Source: Actinomycetes bacterium (GTDB lineage: Bacteria; Actinomycetota; Actinomycetes; Streptosporangiales; Streptosporangiaceae). Taken from it: a stretch of DNA of 44,819 nucleotides. Made by a program: the position numbers and the translations under genes. The notes beneath the pieces are model-generated. The model saw nothing but the letters and a program-made list of their open reading frames with translations. It was not told the DNA's origin and did no database searches. Below are positions 23,028 through 31,007 of this stretch, one piece after another. The first letter of the stretch is position 1. Every line of letters begins with the position of its first letter. The stretch is from contig JAJYUU010000014.1 in NCBI GenBank assembly GCA_021792405.1, positions 1 to 44,819 on the forward strand, written 5' to 3'.

Positions 23028-23944
23028 TTCAGCTTGACCCCTGCCGCTGCAAGGTCGGTCCGCAGCCGGTCGGCTTCCGCGGCGGTCGCGTTCGACAGCG
23101 GCAACCGGACCGGCCCGCCCGGCAAGCCGAGCAGCTCCAGCGCCGCCTTCGTCATGATGACACCCTGGTTGCGGAACAACCCGGTGTACACCGGCAGCAG
23201 TTCGCGGTGCAGCCGCAATGCCTGCGCTACCTCGCCCGCCAGGTACGCGTCGATCAGCTCGCGCAGCTTGTCACCGGCCACATGCCCGGCCACGCTGACG
23301 AATCCGGCCGCGCCGAGTGAGAGCCAGGGCAGGTTCAGCATGTCATCGCCGCTGTAATAGGCCAGCGGGGTGCAGTTCATGACATGCGATGCCGCGCCGA
23401 AGTCACCCTTGGCATCTTTGACAGCGACAATCCGCGGATGCTCGGCCAACTGGATCAGCGTCTCGGCCGCGATGGGCGTGCCGGTTCGGCCTGGGATGTC
23501 GTACAGCATGTTGGGTAGCCCGGTGGCATCGGCGACCTGCCGGAAGTGCGCGACCAGTCCGCTTTGAGGTGGCTTGTTATAATAAGGTGTCACCACCAGC
23601 AGGGCGTGAGCACCGGCCCGCTCGGCGGCCCTGGCCAGCTCGCAGCTATGGGCGGTGTCGTTAGTTCCCACGCCAGCCACTACGGCGGCTCGATCGCCCA
23701 CTGCCGCTAGCACGACGTCGAGAAGCCGGGCCTTCTCCAGGTCCGACGTCGTCGGCGACTCGCCGGTGGTGCCGCTGACGACCAGGCCGTCGTTGCGCAT
23801 CTCGGTGACCAGGTAGTCGGCGAGCCGCGCGGCACCCCCGTAGTCGACCGCGCCGCTGGAATCCATGGGCGTGACCATCGCCGTCAGCATGCGCCCGAAC
23901 GGCGCAGCGGCCGGGCCGGTGGCCGGGTTTGCTGTCTGCGTCAT
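23024..23944 (-). CDS. dapA: 4-hydroxy-tetrahydrodipicolinate synthase
   Basis: A 306-residue class I aldolase that condenses pyruvate with aspartate semialdehyde at the entry to lysine and diaminopimelate synthesis. Visible residues: GTTGES (58-63), the catalytic Tyr in YDIPGRTG (Tyr148) and the Schiff-base Lys176 in VAVKDAKGD; their 28-residue spacing equals that of the E. coli enzyme. I start at ATG 23944 (MTQTANPATG); the much longer open frame to 25075 is antisense to the btu locus and has no family similarity. TAGCGT (23957-23952 on the minus strand) ends 7 nt before the ATG, and no Shine-Dalgarno is seen, so the mRNA is probably leaderless. It is coupled to rnj downstream. Confidence 0.94.
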   Translation of the reverse strand: MTQTANPATGPAAAPFGRMLTAMVTPMDSSGAVDYGGAARLADYLVTEMRNDGLVVSGTTGESPTTSDLEKARLLDVVLAAVGDRAAVVAGVGTNDTAHSCELARAAERAGAHALLVVTPYYNKPPQSGLVAHFRQVADATGLPNMLYDIPGRTGTPIAAETLIQLAEHPRIVAVKDAKGDFGAASHVMNCTPLAYYSGDDMLNLPWLSLGAAGFVSVAGHVAGDKLRELIDAYLAGEVAQALRLHRELLPVYTGLFRNQGVIMTKAALELLGLPGGPVRLPLSNATAAEADRLRTDLAAAGVKLK

Positions 23945-24194
23945 ATACCGAACGCTACCGGGCGGAGACTCGGCGGTGTACCGCCGGCGCGGTCGCAACC
24001 CGCGATCGGCCCCGGCGGGCGGCGGCCAGGCCGCCTGCAGACGCGGCGGCGTGAGCTCGGGGGTACCGACGCCGCCTGCGTCTGACTGGTGATCGCGGTC
24101 GACTGTGCCGGGCGTTACACGCCGCCCCAGCAAATCGGAGACGACGGCGTGTCGGTCCCGGAATGCGCGAGCGTGCCGCGGGACAATATCGGAC

Positions 24195-24225
24195 AGGCCC
24201 CTCCAGGTATGAGATGGAGGGGCCT
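24195..24225. other. Strong hairpin between dapA and the btu riboswitch
   Basis: AGGCCCCTCCA (24195-24205), a nine-base loop, and TGGAGGGGCCT (24215-24225) form a perfect 11-bp stem. It resembles an intrinsic terminator but lacks a T-run on both strands, and no gene ends here: dapA starts at 23944 going left and btuF at 24503 going right. The remaining part of 23945-24240 shows no gene. Confidence 0.5.
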
Positions 24226-24271
24226 TGCCTGTCGCGGTCGCGTAGTCGGTCAGTCGCCGCGCGGTTACCCG

Positions 24272-24410
24272 CGCGCTGCGATAGGCTGCCCGCGTCCCGG
24301 GTTCAGATCCCGGGCGGCGCAGTGCCCAGCGAAGCCGGTGAGATCCCGGCGCTGTCCCGCAACGGTGATGCCTCGGACCGAGGACGAGCCCGGACGCCTG
24401 GCCTGCACCA
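24272..24410 (+). promoter_or_regulatory. Cobalamin riboswitch
   Basis: The core AGCCGGTGAGATCCCGGCGC, followed by TGTCCCGCAACGGTGA (about 24333-24369), matches the conserved J6/3-P7 part of cobalamin aptamers (CCGGTGcgAATCCGG, then CTGtCCCGCAACtGT). A B12-box-like GAGCCCGGACGCCTGGCCTG lies at 24386-24405. The 5' arm GATAGGCTGCCC near 24280 fits the P2/P3 entry, and the GGGTTCAGATCCC hairpin fits a peripheral stem. It precedes btuF by about 90 nt and should shut down the importer when adenosyl- or other cobalamin binds. Boundaries are approximate, since no covariance search could be run. Confidence 0.85.
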
Positions 24411-24476
24411 ACGAGGAGTCCTCGGAGGAAGGGCGGCTCGTTCCGATGCCACCAGGCGTCGCAGCGAAACGCACTT

Positions 24477-24499
24477 CGTCCTCCAGCAACCGGAGGATG
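24477..24499 (+). promoter_or_regulatory. SD-sequestering hairpin of the btu riboswitch
   Basis: TCCTCC (24479-24484) pairs perfectly with GGAGGA (24492-24497) across a seven-base loop, with two further pairs (C-G, G-U) at the base. GGAGG at 24492-24496 is the ribosome binding site of btuF (ATG 24503). A second copy of GGAGGA at 24424-24429, just after the aptamer, could pair with the same TCCTCC and free the ribosome binding site. This gives a plausible translational ON/OFF switch. Confidence 0.6.
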
Positions 24500-24502
24500 A
24501 TC

Positions 24503-25468
24503 ATGCGGGCAGTTACCCGTCACTTGCCGGCCTTGGTGGCCGCCACGGCTATCGCCGTCGTATGCACGGCATGTTCCAGTTCCGCCGCGAGCCCGCCGCC
24601 TGCCTCGGGCTCGGCCGCGCCGGCCAGGGCCGGTTTCCCGGTGACAGTCACCACCGCCGGCGGCACGACGCATCTGGCGTCCAGGCCGGACGCGATCGTG
24701 TCGCTCTCCCCGACGGCGACCGAGATGCTCTACGCGATCGGCGCAGGCAGCCAGGTCAAGGCCGTTGACAACGACTCCGACTATCCACCGCAAGCGCCGC
24801 GGACCAAGCTGTCCGGTTACACCCCGAACGTCGAGGCGATCGCCGCCTACAAGCCGGACCTGGTGATCATCTCTAACAACATCGACGGCATCGCGGGCAA
24901 GCTCACCGCACTGTCCATCCCGGTTCTCGACCTGCCTGCGGCGGCGAGCCTGACCGGCGTGTACGCGGAGTTCACCGAACTGGGCGCCGCTACCGGTCAC
25001 GTCGCGCAGGCCAAGACGGAGAACAGTAGCCTGAAGGCCGGCATCAGGCAGATCGTGGCGTCGCAGCCGGCCCATGCCAAGCCGCTGACGTACTACTACG
25101 AGCTCTCGACCGACCCGTATTACTCGGTCACCTCGTCCACGTTCGTCGGCAGCCTACTGTCACTGCTCGGCATGAAGAGCATCGCCGACGCGGCCACCGG
25201 GGCTGCCGCTGCCGGCGGTTATCCGGTGCTGTCTGCCGAGTACATCCTGCGGGCTAACCCTGATTACATCATCCTGACCGATACCGGCAGCACCGGCGGC
25301 GGGCAGGACGCCGCCACCGTCAGTGCGCGGCCGGGCTGGTCAGCGCTGACTGCGGTGAAGGACAAGCACATCATCCTGCTGAACACCGACATCGCGTCAC
25401 GCTGGGGACCGCGCATCATCGACCTGCTCAAAGACGTAGCCGCGGGCATCAGGTCCGGAAGTCCGTGA
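24503..25468 (+). CDS. btuF: Cobalamin-binding lipoprotein of ABC importer
   Basis: A 321-residue periplasmic-type binding protein of the BtuF/FhuD class. The signal peptide ends in C-T-A-C, with Cys24 as probable lipidation site; the -3 Cys is unusual for a lipobox. The mature part has two lobes: VSLSPTATEMLYAIGAGSQV opens the first lobe, VEAIAAYKPDLVI is the conserved strand-helix, and PDYIILTDTG lies in the second lobe. Two ATG codons compete (24497 and 24503); GGAGG at 24492-24496 overlaps the first and sits 6 nt before the second, so I choose 24503. A cobalamin riboswitch lies directly upstream, which fixes the ligand as a corrinoid more firmly than the protein alone. It ends in a GTGA overlap with btuC. 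Confidence 0.88.
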   Translation: MRAVTRHLPALVAATAIAVVCTACSSSAASPPPASGSAAPARAGFPVTVTTAGGTTHLASRPDAIVSLSPTATEMLYAIGAGSQVKAVDNDSDYPPQAPRTKLSGYTPNVEAIAAYKPDLVIISNNIDGIAGKLTALSIPVLDLPAAASLTGVYAEFTELGAATGHVAQAKTENSSLKAGIRQIVASQPAHAKPLTYYYELSTDPYYSVTSSTFVGSLLSLLGMKSIADAATGAAAAGGYPVLSAEYILRANPDYIILTDTGSTGGGQDAATVSARPGWSALTAVKDKHIILLNTDIASRWGPRIIDLLKDVAAGIRSGSP

Positions 25469-26637
25469 CAGCGACCACGCAGGGCCAGGGCCAGGGCCAG
25501 GGCCAGGGCCAGGGCACCGGCAGCGCCGATGGCGACGGCGGCACTGGCAGCGGCACTGGCAGCAGCGCGCGACCTGGCCAGCTAGCTGACCCGCTCGTCC
25601 GGCGGATCCGGTCCGGCCCGGCGGTTGCCGTCGCGAGCGCCGCGCTCCTCATCACGATCATTGCCGCGGTAGCCGTCGGGCCGGCCGACTTGTCAGTGCT
25701 GCAGGTGCTCGACACGCTGATGGTCAAGCTGCCGTGGCATCCGCACGTGGCCGTCCCGGCACTCGACACCGCGATCGTCTGGCAGATCAGGCTGCCGCGC
25801 GTCGTTCTCGGCGTGCTCGTCGGCTCGATGCTCGCCGGCGGCGGCGCTGCCTACCAGGGCGTGTTCCGCAACCCGCTGGCCGACCCCTACCTGCTCGGGG
25901 TCGCGGCGGGCGCGGGCCTCGGTGCCACGATCGTGATCGTCTCCGGGGCGAGCACGGCCCTCACGCCGCCGGCCGCGTTCGCCGGCGCCGTCGTGGCCGT
26001 TGCCCTCACCTATGCGCTCGGCCTCAGCGCGGGCCGGGCCGGTGCGACGGCGACAGCCAGGAGCGGTACCGGGTCAATCCTGCTCGCCGGGATCGCGGTA
26101 GCGGCGATGTTCACCGCCCTCCAGACCTACCTGCAAGAGCAGCACACCCAGATACTGGCCTACGTCTACGCCTGGATCCTCGGCGGGCTGTCAGCCGCGA
26201 CCTGGTCAGACGTGTGGCTGATCCTACCGTATGTCGTGGTGTCCGCGGCCGCGCTGCTGGCCCATCGCCGGCTGCTGGACGTGCTGCGGGTCGGTGAGGA
26301 CGAGGCAGCGGCCCTGGGCGTCAACGTGGCCAGGGTGCGCCTCGCGATCGTGGTGGCTGCCACCCTCGGCGTCTCGGCCGCAGTCGCGGTGAGCGGCCTG
26401 ATCGGCTTCGTCGGCATCATCGTGCCGCACGCCGTGCGGCTGACGGCCGGACCCAGTTACCGGGTCCTGCTGCCGGTCTCGATGATCGGGGGCGCCGCGT
26501 TCCTGGTGCTGGCCGACCTCATCGCGCGGACGGCGCAGGCCCCCGCCGAGGTCCCGATCGGCGTGATCACGGCGCTGATCGGCGGCCCGTTCTTCCTGTT
26601 CGTGCTCTCCTCGCGCCGGGCCAGGCAGGGACTGTAA
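25465..26637 (+). CDS. btuC: Cobalamin ABC importer permease
   Basis: A 390-residue FecCD/BtuC-type permease with about ten transmembrane helices. Recognisable parts are LPRVVLGVLVGSMLAGGGAA, GVFRNPLADPYLLGVAAGAG (the best conserved family segment) and VSGLIGFVGIIVPHAVRL, the loop that meets the ATPase. The first 45 residues are polar and unusual: a run of Gln-Gly repeats encoded by a CCAGGG hexamer array, then a Gly/Ser/Thr-rich stretch. The GTG start at 25465 overlaps the btuF stop (GTGA), which fixes it despite the odd N-terminus. It forms the channel with BtuF and BtuD. Confidence 0.9.
   Translation: MTATTQGQGQGQGQGQGTGSADGDGGTGSGTGSSARPGQLADPLVRRIRSGPAVAVASAALLITIIAAVAVGPADLSVLQVLDTLMVKLPWHPHVAVPALDTAIVWQIRLPRVVLGVLVGSMLAGGGAAYQGVFRNPLADPYLLGVAAGAGLGATIVIVSGASTALTPPAAFAGAVVAVALTYALGLSAGRAGATATARSGTGSILLAGIAVAAMFTALQTYLQEQHTQILAYVYAWILGGLSAATWSDVWLILPYVVVSAAALLAHRRLLDVLRVGEDEAAALGVNVARVRLAIVVAATLGVSAAVAVSGLIGFVGIIVPHAVRLTAGPSYRVLLPVSMIGGAAFLVLADLIARTAQAPAEVPIGVITALIGGPFFLFVLSSRRARQGL
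25481..25516 (+). repeat. AGGGCC hexamer tandem array in btuC
   Basis: AGGGCC is repeated five times in a row, plus a partial sixth copy (AGGGC), near the 5' end of btuC. It encodes five Gln-Gly pairs. A six-base unit keeps the frame upon slippage, so N-terminal length may vary between strains. Confidence 0.9.
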
Positions 26638-26638
26638 G

Positions 26639-27424
26639 GTGATCGCCTTCAACGGCCTCACAGTCCGGTACGGCAGCGCCGTCGCGCTCGACGGCGTCTG
26701 CGGGCAGGTGGCCGACGGCGAATGGCTCGGACTCATCGGCCCGAACGGCGCGGGCAAGACGACGCTGCTCAACGCCATTACCCGGCTGACGCCGTCCACT
26801 GGCAATGTCTTCATCTCCGGCCAGCGCGCGAACGGGCTCAGCCGCCGGCAGCTAGCCCGGCTGATCGCCTACGTGCCGCAGCGCCCGCTCTTGCCGCCGG
26901 ACATGACGGTCAGCGACTACGTGCTGCTAGGCCGCACTGCGCATATCGGCTACCTGCGCACCGAGACGGCGGCGGACCGCCGGGCCTGTGCGGGCGTGAT
27001 CGGCCGGCTGGACCTCGGCCCGATGGCGGGCCGGCAGCTGCGCACGCTGTCCGGCGGGGAGTTGCAGCGCGTGGTCATCGCCCGCGCCCTCGCGCAGGAG
27101 GCTCCGCTGCTCGTGCTCGACGAGCCGACCAGCGCTCTGGACCTCGGCCGACGGATGGAAGCGCTGGAGCTGATCGACGAGGTCCGGCGAGAGCGCTCGC
27201 TGACGGTGCTGTCGGCGATTCACGACCTGACGCTCGCCGGCCAGTTCGCTGGCCGGCTGATGCTAATGGCTGACGGCCGGATCGCGGCTGACGGCCGGCC
27301 GGCGGAAGTGCTGCGGGAGGAGTTGCTCGTCAGCTATTTCGGGCCCTTGATCCGGGTGATGACGACAGACGCCGGCGAGCTGGCGGTCATCTCGCGCCGG
27401 TCGCCGCGCAGCGCCGGCTCGTAG
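26639..27424 (+). CDS. btuD: Cobalamin ABC importer ATPase
   Basis: A 261-residue ABC ATPase of the FepC/BtuD type. Walker A GPNGAGKTT, Q-loop YVPQRP, signature LSGGELQR, Walker B LLVLDEPTSALD and the switch His in AIHDLTLA are all intact. The GTG start at 26639 follows the btuC TAA by one base, so it is translated by coupling. The short C-terminal extension is of the normal size for this family. Together with BtuF and BtuC it completes a corrinoid importer under riboswitch control. A weak hairpin (GCGGAA-ACG-TTCCGC) follows about 30 nt after the stop and could help terminate both this operon and the convergent HNH gene. Confidence 0.92.
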   Translation: MIAFNGLTVRYGSAVALDGVCGQVADGEWLGLIGPNGAGKTTLLNAITRLTPSTGNVFISGQRANGLSRRQLARLIAYVPQRPLLPPDMTVSDYVLLGRTAHIGYLRTETAADRRACAGVIGRLDLGPMAGRQLRTLSGGELQRVVIARALAQEAPLLVLDEPTSALDLGRRMEALELIDEVRRERSLTVLSAIHDLTLAGQFAGRLMLMADGRIAADGRPAEVLREELLVSYFGPLIRVMTTDAGELAVISRRSPRSAGS

Positions 27425-27478
27425 CATGCGGCTCGCTGCTATCCGCGCGTTCCCGCGGAAACGTTCCGCAGGACGACG

Positions 27479-27991
27479 CTAGGCAGCGCTTGATTCCGCA
27501 AGGTAAGCGACCCACTGGGGGTCGCCGTCGTTGATAGCGCCGATGAGTCGCCAGTGTGGTCCGTGCGGGACAGCCGGATCCCTGGCCAGCGTCCAGCCGA
27601 GTTCCTCGATGAGCCGGTCAGCCTTGCGATGGTTACACCGAGTACAGGACGCGACGCAGTTCTCCCAGGCATGCGGGCCGCCCCTGCTGCGCGGAATCAC
27701 ATGATCAATGGTGTCGGCCTTGGTGCCGCAATAGGCGCACAGGTAGTTGTCGCGGCGCATGAGCGCGGCCCTGGTCAGCGGCACACGGCTGCGGTGTGGC
27801 ACGCGGATGTACCGGCGCAGCCGGATGACCGAGGGGATCGCCAGCCGGACCGTCTCCGACCGCAACTCGATTCCGCTGACGTCGGAATGCAGGACGTCAG
27901 CCTTCTCCCCGAGCACGAGGCAAACGGCGCGGTGCATGCCGACGGTAGTCAGCGGCTCATAGGTGATGTTGAGCAACAGCACCCTGCGCAC
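27479..27991 (-). CDS. HNH endonuclease family protein
   Basis: A 170-residue protein with an N-terminal domain (LLLNITYEPLTTVGMHRAV) found in the common actinobacterial chromosomal HNH proteins, and a C-terminal HNH domain. Zinc-ribbon cysteines are Cys85, Cys88, Cys116 and Cys119; the catalytic set is Asp96-His97 (TIDHVIPRSRGG), Asn111 and His121 (CNHRKAD). I start at GTG 27991, preceded by GGGAGG at good distance; the longer frame to 28162 has no family similarity. The protein lacks a toxin delivery domain or immunity partner and is not linked to phage genes. Its role may lie in DNA repair or metabolism, but this is not established. Convergent with btuD. Confidence 0.88.
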   Translation of the reverse strand: MRRVLLLNITYEPLTTVGMHRAVCLVLGEKADVLHSDVSGIELRSETVRLAIPSVIRLRRYIRVPHRSRVPLTRAALMRRDNYLCAYCGTKADTIDHVIPRSRGGPHAWENCVASCTRCNHRKADRLIEELGWTLARDPAVPHGPHWRLIGAINDGDPQWVAYLAESSAA

Positions 27992-28233
27992 GTGCACCTC
28001 CCGTTCAGGACGGGTCCAATCCAATCGCCGGGCGCCGCTGGCCACCGCCGCCGCGGCGCACGTGACCAGTGTGACGGCCAGCCGCCCGGTTAGCCAACAC
28101 CAAATCGGCAATCGCGGCGCGACCGCTGGGCCAACGCAGCCGGAAGCCCGGGCAAAAGCCATGCTAACCGCGACGGCGGGATGCGCTGACCTGCCAGTGC
28201 GGCCGGGTGCGGGCGGGCGAGGCCGCGGGACAT

Positions 28234-28239
28234 TACAGT
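28234..28239 (+). promoter_or_regulatory. -10 box implying a leaderless oligopeptidase mRNA
   Basis: TACAGT (28234-28239) fits TANNNT and ends 6 nt before the ATG at 28246, as in leaderless actinobacterial transcripts. There is no Shine-Dalgarno between the box and the ATG. Confidence 0.5.
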
Positions 28240-28245
28240 CGTGCC

Positions 28246-30402
28246 ATGTCGATGCCGCCCTATCCCGATGCCATCCGGCTGGAGCTGACCGAGTCTATCC
28301 ACGGCCGCCAGGTATCCGACCCCTACCGCTGGCTGGAGGACGCCGACAGCAGCGAGGCCAGGAGCTGGCTGACGGCCCAGGACGAGCTGTACGCCCGCTA
28401 CCTCGCCGGGCTGCCCGGCCGGGAGACGTTCGCGGCCCGCCTCACCGAACTGCTCGCCGCGGGCGAGGCCGGCCTGCCGGCCTGGCGGGGTGACCGGCAG
28501 TTCTTCACCCGGCGTGATCCGGGCCAGGAGCACGCCGTGCTGTACACGGCTGGCGGCAGCGGGAATGGCGACGGCGAGCGGGCGCTCGTCGACCCGGTCG
28601 CCATCGACCCGGCCGGCCTGACCACGCTGGACGCCTGGCACCCGGATAAGGACGGCCGGCTGCTGGCCTACCAGCTTTCCCAGGGCGGCAGCGAGGAGTC
28701 CATGCTCCGCGTGATGGACGTCGCGACCGGCCGGGACGTTGACGGCCCGATCGACCGCTGCCGGTACTCGGACGTGGCCTGGCTGCCCGGTGGCCAGGCG
28801 TTCTACTACAGCCGAAGGCTCCCCCCGCAGGCCGTGCCCGCTGGCGAGGAGCAGTTCCACCGGCGGGTTTACCTGCACCGGGTGGGCACGCCCCCCGATG
28901 CCGACGTGGAGATACTCGGCGACGGCATGGACAAGACGAACTATTACGGCCTATCGGTCAGCCATGACGGGCGCTGGCTGGTTATCACAGCCTCGGCCGG
29001 AACAGCGCCGCGTAATGACGCCTGGGTCGCCGACCTGTCCGCAAGCGCACCAGAAGCGCCCAACTTGCAGGTCATGCAGCAGGACGTGGACGCCAGGAGC
29101 TGGCCCCGGCCGGGCCGCGACGGCCGGTTCTGCGTGCTGACCGACCGGGGCGCTCCACGCGGCCGGATCATGGTCACCGAACCAGCCGATCCCGCCTTTC
29201 CCGAATTCGCGAGCTGGCAGGAACTCATCCCGGAGGACCCCGGCGCGGTACTGACGGACTTCGCGATCCTCGACGGTGCTGGCTTGGGAGGGGCTGGCAC
29301 GGCAGGGGCAGACGCCCTCGAGCCGGCACTGCTGATCGCCCGCGCCCGGCATGCGATCAGCGAGGTCAGCGTGCACGACCTCGCGTTCGGTGAACTGCTC
29401 CGGCACATCACGCTGCCTGGCCCCGGCACCGTCAGCGGGCTGTCCGAGCGTCCCGAGGGCGGCCACGAGGCCTGGATCGGCTACACCGACTACACCACGC
29501 CGGCCATGGTGCTGCACTACGACGCGGCCGCTGACGCCGAGTCCGAGTGGCAGCGCGCGCCGGGCACCGTTGACCTGCCTGCCATCCAGGCCCGGCAGAT
29601 CAGCTACGCCTCGGCCGACGGCACCACCGTCCGGATGGTAGTGATTTCCGGGCACGAGCCCGTTCCCGGCCGCGCACGGCCAGCGATCCTTTACGGATAC
29701 GGCGGCTTCGGCGTCAGCCTGACGCCTGCGTTCTCCGCCGGGATCCTGGCCTGGGTTGAGGCGGGCGGCAGCTACGCGGTCGCCGGCCTGCGCGGCGGCG
29801 GCGAGGAGGGCGAGGACTGGCACCGGGCGGGCATGCGGGATCGCAAGCAGAACGTCTTCGACGACTTCCACGCGGCAGCCGAGAAGCTCATCGCCGATGG
29901 CTGGACGACCAGCAGCCAGCTCGCCGTGTGGGGCGGATCCAATGGCGGCCTGCTGGTGGGCGCCTCGGTGACGCAGCGGCCGGACCTGAGTGCCGCGGCG
30001 GTGTGCTCCGCCCCGCTGCTGGACATGGTGCGGTATGAGCGGTTCGGACTCGGGGAGTCGTGGAACGACGAGTACGGCACGGCCGCCGACCCCGAGGAGT
30101 TTGACTGGCTGATCGGCTACTCTCCGTATCACCATGTACGCTCCGGCGTCAGGTACCCGGCAGTGCTGTTCACCGTGTTCGACGGCGATACCCGGGTGGA
30201 TCCGCTGCATGCGCGGAAAATGTGCGCGGCCCTGCAGCACGCCACCCTGGCCCCCGCCGCGCAGCGCCCGATCCTGCTGCGGAACGAGGCCGAGGTCGGG
30301 CACGGCGCCCGCTCGGTCAGCCGGTCCATCGCACTGCTGGCTGAGAGCCTCGCATTCGCCGCCGCGCAAACGGGCCTGCAGGTCGCGCCCGCCAGGGCGT
30401 AA
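28246..30402 (+). CDS. Prolyl oligopeptidase family serine peptidase
   Basis: A 718-residue S9A peptidase. The N-terminal part ([18 protein letters not shown]) is the signature opening of the family; a seven-bladed propeller covers about residues 70-430 and limits access to short peptides. The alpha/beta hydrolase domain holds the catalytic triad Ser565 (GGSNGG), Asp648 (GDTRVDPLH) and His686 (VGHGAR), in the normal order and spacing. No signal peptide is seen, so the enzyme is cytoplasmic and cleaves after proline in small peptides. I start at ATG 28246, since MSMPPYPDA matches family starts and a -10 box lies just upstream; the frame from 28207 would add 13 unsupported residues. Confidence 0.92.
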   Translation: MSMPPYPDAIRLELTESIHGRQVSDPYRWLEDADSSEARSWLTAQDELYARYLAGLPGRETFAARLTELLAAGEAGLPAWRGDRQFFTRRDPGQEHAVLYTAGGSGNGDGERALVDPVAIDPAGLTTLDAWHPDKDGRLLAYQLSQGGSEESMLRVMDVATGRDVDGPIDRCRYSDVAWLPGGQAFYYSRRLPPQAVPAGEEQFHRRVYLHRVGTPPDADVEILGDGMDKTNYYGLSVSHDGRWLVITASAGTAPRNDAWVADLSASAPEAPNLQVMQQDVDARSWPRPGRDGRFCVLTDRGAPRGRIMVTEPADPAFPEFASWQELIPEDPGAVLTDFAILDGAGLGGAGTAGADALEPALLIARARHAISEVSVHDLAFGELLRHITLPGPGTVSGLSERPEGGHEAWIGYTDYTTPAMVLHYDAAADAESEWQRAPGTVDLPAIQARQISYASADGTTVRMVVISGHEPVPGRARPAILYGYGGFGVSLTPAFSAGILAWVEAGGSYAVAGLRGGGEEGEDWHRAGMRDRKQNVFDDFHAAAEKLIADGWTTSSQLAVWGGSNGGLLVGASVTQRPDLSAAAVCSAPLLDMVRYERFGLGESWNDEYGTAADPEEFDWLIGYSPYHHVRSGVRYPAVLFTVFDGDTRVDPLHARKMCAALQHATLAPAAQRPILLRNEAEVGHGARSVSRSIALLAESLAFAAAQTGLQVAPARA

Positions 30403-30436
30403 CCGCGAGGGCGCAGCGGCTAGGCTGGGGCCCGAG

Positions 30437-30865
30437 ATGAGCGAAACCCAAGCCCCGAGCTTGTACGAGGCAATCGGCGGCGAGCCAGCCTTCCGTCGCC
30501 TGGCCCAGCGGTTTTACGCCGAGGTCGCCGCCGATCCGCAACTGCGCCGGGTTTACCCAAGCCGCGATCTCGGGCCTGCGGAGGAGAACCTGCGGCTGTT
30601 CCTGATCCAGTACTGGGGCGGTCCGGCGCGCTACAACGAACTGCGCGGGCACCCCCGGCTCAGGATGCGCCACGCGCACTTCGCCATCGGCCCGGCCGAG
30701 CGCGATGCCTGGCTCCGGCACATGCGAACTGCCCTGGACGAGCTGGAACTCGACCCGGCACACGACGCGGAGCTGTGGGAGTACCTCGTCATGGCCGCGC
30801 ACAGCCTGGTGAACCAGCCCGGCGACCGCAGCGGCGGACCTGACCTGGGCCTGAGCCCGGCCTGA
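30437..30865 (+). CDS. glbO: Group II truncated haemoglobin (trHbO)
   Basis: A 142-residue 2-on-2 haemoglobin. Comparison with mycobacterial trHbO, offset by four residues, places distal Tyr27 (B10) in RFYAEV, Tyr40 (CD1) in RRVYP, proximal His79 (F8) in RMRHAHF and Trp92 (G8) in [29 protein letters not shown] and MAAHSLVN are nearly invariant. Such proteins bind oxygen and react with nitric oxide or peroxide; physiological roles are debated. The C-terminal 18 residues ([16 protein letters not shown] region) extend beyond the globin fold. A TAGGCT box at 30421-30426 lies 10 nt before the ATG, suggesting a very short leader. It follows the oligopeptidase stop by 34 nt. Confidence 0.94.
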   Translation: MSETQAPSLYEAIGGEPAFRRLAQRFYAEVAADPQLRRVYPSRDLGPAEENLRLFLIQYWGGPARYNELRGHPRLRMRHAHFAIGPAERDAWLRHMRTALDELELDPAHDAELWEYLVMAAHSLVNQPGDRSGGPDLGLSPA

Positions 30866-31007
30866 CGCCCTTTTTCGGCCGAGCCGTTTGCGGTGCCAGG
30901 CGCATCCCAAGATACTGGGAACCACCAGATATCACCTGGCGCATCCGTGGCACCGCCAACGCTTAGTCCAGGGCGCCGGACTGCCCCGCCGCTGGAGGGC
31001 CCTAGCA

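Noticed and set aside
24293-24315. Possible tRNA T-arm (GGGTTCAGATCCC)
   Set aside because: No acceptor stem, anticodon arm or D-arm at proper distances; the hairpin fits as a peripheral stem of the cobalamin riboswitch.
23945-25075. Long minus-strand frame extending dapA by about 380 codons
   Set aside because: It is antisense to the riboswitch and btuF, Arg/Gly-rich without family similarity; dapA similarity begins exactly at 23944.
30866-30875. TTTTT run after glbO as an intrinsic terminator
   Set aside because: Only a 4-bp stem (GGGC/GCCC) precedes it and lies partly inside the coding region; too weak to call.
30892-30954. GGCGCATCC direct repeats with flanking GGTGCC/GGCACC before the kinase gene
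   Set aside because: Short and imperfect; could be chance in GC-rich sequence, so not reported as an operator.
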